A stretch of DNA of 38,773 nucleotides, from positions 1 through 38,773 of the forward strand of contig NZ_JAGLBB010000025.1 of the NCBI RefSeq assembly GCF_018260555.1, read 5' to 3'. Within the stretch, counting starts at the first letter, position 1. Every line of letters begins with the position of its first letter. Positions 37,418 through 38,773 of this stretch are shown here, one piece after another. Both the position numbers and the translations under genes were made by a program. This DNA is from Deinococcus sp. Lineage in GTDB: Bacteria > Deinococcota > Deinococci > Deinococcales > Deinococcaceae. Under the pieces are notes generated by a model. It ran no database searches. It was given only the letters and a program-made list of their open reading frames with translations, and was not told where the DNA came from.

Positions 37418-38568
37418 GTGGCTAGCGGCCATACAGAAGGGCAGCGGTCAGGCGGATCACTGGACGCCCTGCGCCACCACACCCGCCTGTACCGGCGGCT
37501 GCTGGGCGCGCAGGCTCGCTCGCAGGGCGCGTACCGCACGTCGTTCCTGCTGGACTCGCTGGGCACCCTGCTGATCACGGCCGCCGAGTCCGCCGCGCTG
37601 GCCCTGATTCTGCCCCGCCTCGGCAGTCTCAGCGGCTGGACGCTGGGTGATACGGATTCCGATTGATTCGCTGCAATTGCGAATCAATCCGAGCGGACGC
37701 GAGTAGGAAGGGCAGACGCCCCTTCGCGGTATGGAGCCGCAGTCCGTATGCGGTGTGCCTGCTGTACGGCCTGGCGGAACTGGCCTTCGTGCTGATGGAC
37801 ATCCTCTTCGGCGGTTTCGACGTCCCGAACCTGTCCGGGCACGTCCGCAGCGGCACGTTGAGCACCTTCCTGCTGCGCCCGGCCCCGCTGACCCTGCAGG
37901 TGTTTGCCTCGGACTTCGCGCTGTGCCGCGTGGCGCGCGTCGTTCTGGCCGCCGCCATCGCCGGGTACGGCCTGACGCACGCCGGCCTGTCCCTGAACGC
38001 AGTAACGGCGCTGCTACTGCTGTCGTCCGTGCTGGGCATGATCGCCTTTTTCGGCGCGCTGTTCGTGGTGGGCGGCACCCTGACCTTCTGGACGGTGGAC
38101 AGCGTGGAAGCCATGAACGTCCTGACGTACGGGGGCCGCACGCTGATCAGTTACCCCATGGACATCTACAGCCGCGCGCTGCGCCGCACCTTCACGTTCA
38201 TCATCCCGGCGGGGTGCCTGTCGTCCTTCCCGGTCCTGCGCGTCATGATCATCGATCACGGGCAACTGCTGTTCGACGGACAATTGAACGACCTGCAAGC
38301 CCGTTACGGCGGCGCGCGCCAGGTGCAGATGGACTTCGAGATCCCGCCCGCCGACCCGCACACTCCGGGCCTGGACCTGCTCGGCGCAGGCGACGTGCGC
38401 GCCGTGTACGCCTTTCACGGGCCGGCCGCCGCACCCATCGCGCTGATCACCGCGCACGCGCCCATCCGCGACCTGACCGTCCGCGAACCCGACATCGACT
38501 CCACCATCCGCCGCATCTACGAAGAAGGCCTGCTGCGCCCCCCGCACGAGATGCGCCCGGTCCCTTGA
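37418..38568 (+). pseudogene. ABC-2 permease gene 2, split by a repeat and fused to an ATPase tail
   Basis: Left part: GTG 37418 through RTSFLLDSLGTLLITAAESA and LSGWTLG. Repeat R1-k interrupts it at 37650. Right part resumes AVCLLYGLAELAFVLMDILF, SGTLSTFLLRPAPLTLQVF, AMNVLTYGGRTLISYPMDI and TFTFIIPAGCLSSFPVL. At about 38238 it passes without a gap to RVMIIDHGQLLFDGQLNDLQ and RDLTVREPDIDSTIRRIYEE, the C-terminus of the operon ATPase (COG4586-like). The permease end and most of the ATPase, including both Walker motifs, are deleted. The exporter cannot work. Confidence 0.85.
37650..37749 (+). repeat. R1 repeat copy k (100 bp) inserted in a gene
   Basis: ATACGGATTCCG at the left, 11-bp perfect stem GATTGATTCGC / GCGAATCAATC, core CCGAGCGGACGCGAGTAGGAA, GGTATGGAGCCGC joined to AGTCCGTAT. 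Removing 101 bases (element plus one duplicated G) restores CTG GGT GCG GTG TGC in frame. Short form, same internal junction as the copy at 22142. Confidence 0.93.
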
Positions 38569-38617
38569 CCCGCCCGCGCCGCCGGGCGCAGTGGTGAGTA
38601 TCTGAAGGCGCGCGGTA

Positions 38618-38623
38618 GGCTCG
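38618..38623 (+). promoter_or_regulatory. -10 hexamer of the glycosylase gene
   Basis: A TAGGCT hexamer ends about 6 nt before the ATG at 38628 (TAGGCTCGGCGCATG), giving a leaderless start; coordinates of the hexamer are to within one or two bases. Confidence 0.5.
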
Positions 38624-38627
38624 GCGC

Positions 38628-38773
38628 ATGACCGCGCCGCTGCCGCCCGCCCATTTCGCCGGGAATCCCGTGCAGATCGCCCGGAACCTGCTGGGCGCCA
38701 CCCTGGTCCGCCGCCTGCCGGACCAGGAGAGCATCACGGGCCTCATCGTGGAAATCGAGGCTTACGACTGCCC
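38628..38773 (+). CDS. mpg: 3-methyladenine DNA glycosylase (AAG/Mpg family), 5' part
   Basis: The gene runs out of the window after about 48 residues. FAGNPVQIARNLLGATLVRRL and then ITGLIVEIEAYDC match the N-terminus of Mpg/AAG DNA glycosylases, where the Glu in VETEAY is the catalytic acid. It removes alkylated purines such as 3-methyladenine. The rest, including DNA-binding residues, lies outside the window, so completeness is unknown. Confidence 0.88.
   Translation, partial: MTAPLPPAHFAGNPVQIARNLLGATLVRRLPDQESITGLIVEIEAYDC

Larger units (their letters stand above)
36509..37425 (+). pseudogene. ABC-2-type permease gene 1, broken by a stop and a 17-bp duplication
   Basis: Encodes an integral-membrane permease of the ABC-2 family (COG4587-like) with PFAYPQAALWGVVTNAFFGLL, VAGYSLTDAVTYSALTQAFV and EVGTDLLRPMNLLGFW. 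Two lesions: an in-frame TAG at 36710-36712 (RP*VAGYS), and a 17-bp tandem duplication (37291-37307 and 37308-37324) that shifts the frame; removing one unit lets the frame continue through APGTQLAWTGALLALRAFPL to a stop at 37423-37425. GGGGGAG lies 6 nt before ATG 36509. First gene of a decayed exporter operon; overlaps the next gene start by 8 nt. Confidence 0.85.

Overview
The window is high-GC bacterial DNA and almost certainly comes from a Deinococcus chromosome. Several points support this. Most genes have a -10 hexamer (TANNNT) ending only 5-9 nt before the start codon, the leaderless arrangement known to be common in Deinococcus. The DUF503, LEA-like, PRC-barrel, ClpS/ClpA and alpha-glucan phosphorylase genes are of Deinococcus-Thermus type. 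The intergenic spaces carry a dense family of short structured repeats. No rRNA, tRNA, CRISPR array or phage module was seen.

Layout. 1-352: 3' remnant of an IS66-type transposase and its right end. 0.6-5.6 kb: small hypothetical gene, TetR regulator, ribosome hibernation factor, butyrate kinase plus a small partner, tsaD. 6-11.9 kb: acyl-CoA synthetase, deaminase, GNAT-like/HMA-like/DUF503 cluster, signal peptidase I, patatin esterase. 11.9-19.2 kb, all on the minus strand: GH13 glucosidase, LytR-CpsA-Psr protein, acetyltransferase, DUF5666 lipoprotein, ClpA and ClpS. 19.4-26.4 kb: LEA-like protein, acidic hypothetical protein, Gly-rich DUF1517 protein, HNH protein, PAP2 phosphatase with a C-terminal frameshift, a lone BMP-type ABC ATPase, EamA exporter, carboxymuconolactone decarboxylase-family protein. 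26.6-35 kb: glucan phosphorylase, Pro-Glu-Gly-repeat protein, dipeptide epimerase coupled to a P-loop ATPase, a 44-aa membrane protein, a large PRC-barrel protein, cysteine synthase. 35.4-38.8 kb: DUF937 protein, a heavily decayed ABC-2 exporter operon, and the start of a 3-methyladenine DNA glycosylase gene.

The most interesting feature is the repeat family. I count about 20 copies (roughly 6 % of the window) in two related forms, R1 and R2. Both share termini of the type ATACGGAnTCCG...CGGAnTCCGTAT, a core CCGAGCGGACGCGAGT(A/G)GGA, and an imperfect hairpin whose arms change in a compensatory way. At eleven genes the first base of a repeat terminus is the last A of the stop codon. Six of seven convergent gene junctions hold a repeat, and the seventh holds a hairpin terminator next to a repeat-end remnant. 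One 100-bp copy sits inside an ABC permease gene and its removal restores the reading frame, so the family has been mobile. This looks like a MITE-like element with a stop-codon or 3'-end insertion habit, possibly serving as a bidirectional terminator or 3'-UTR structure.
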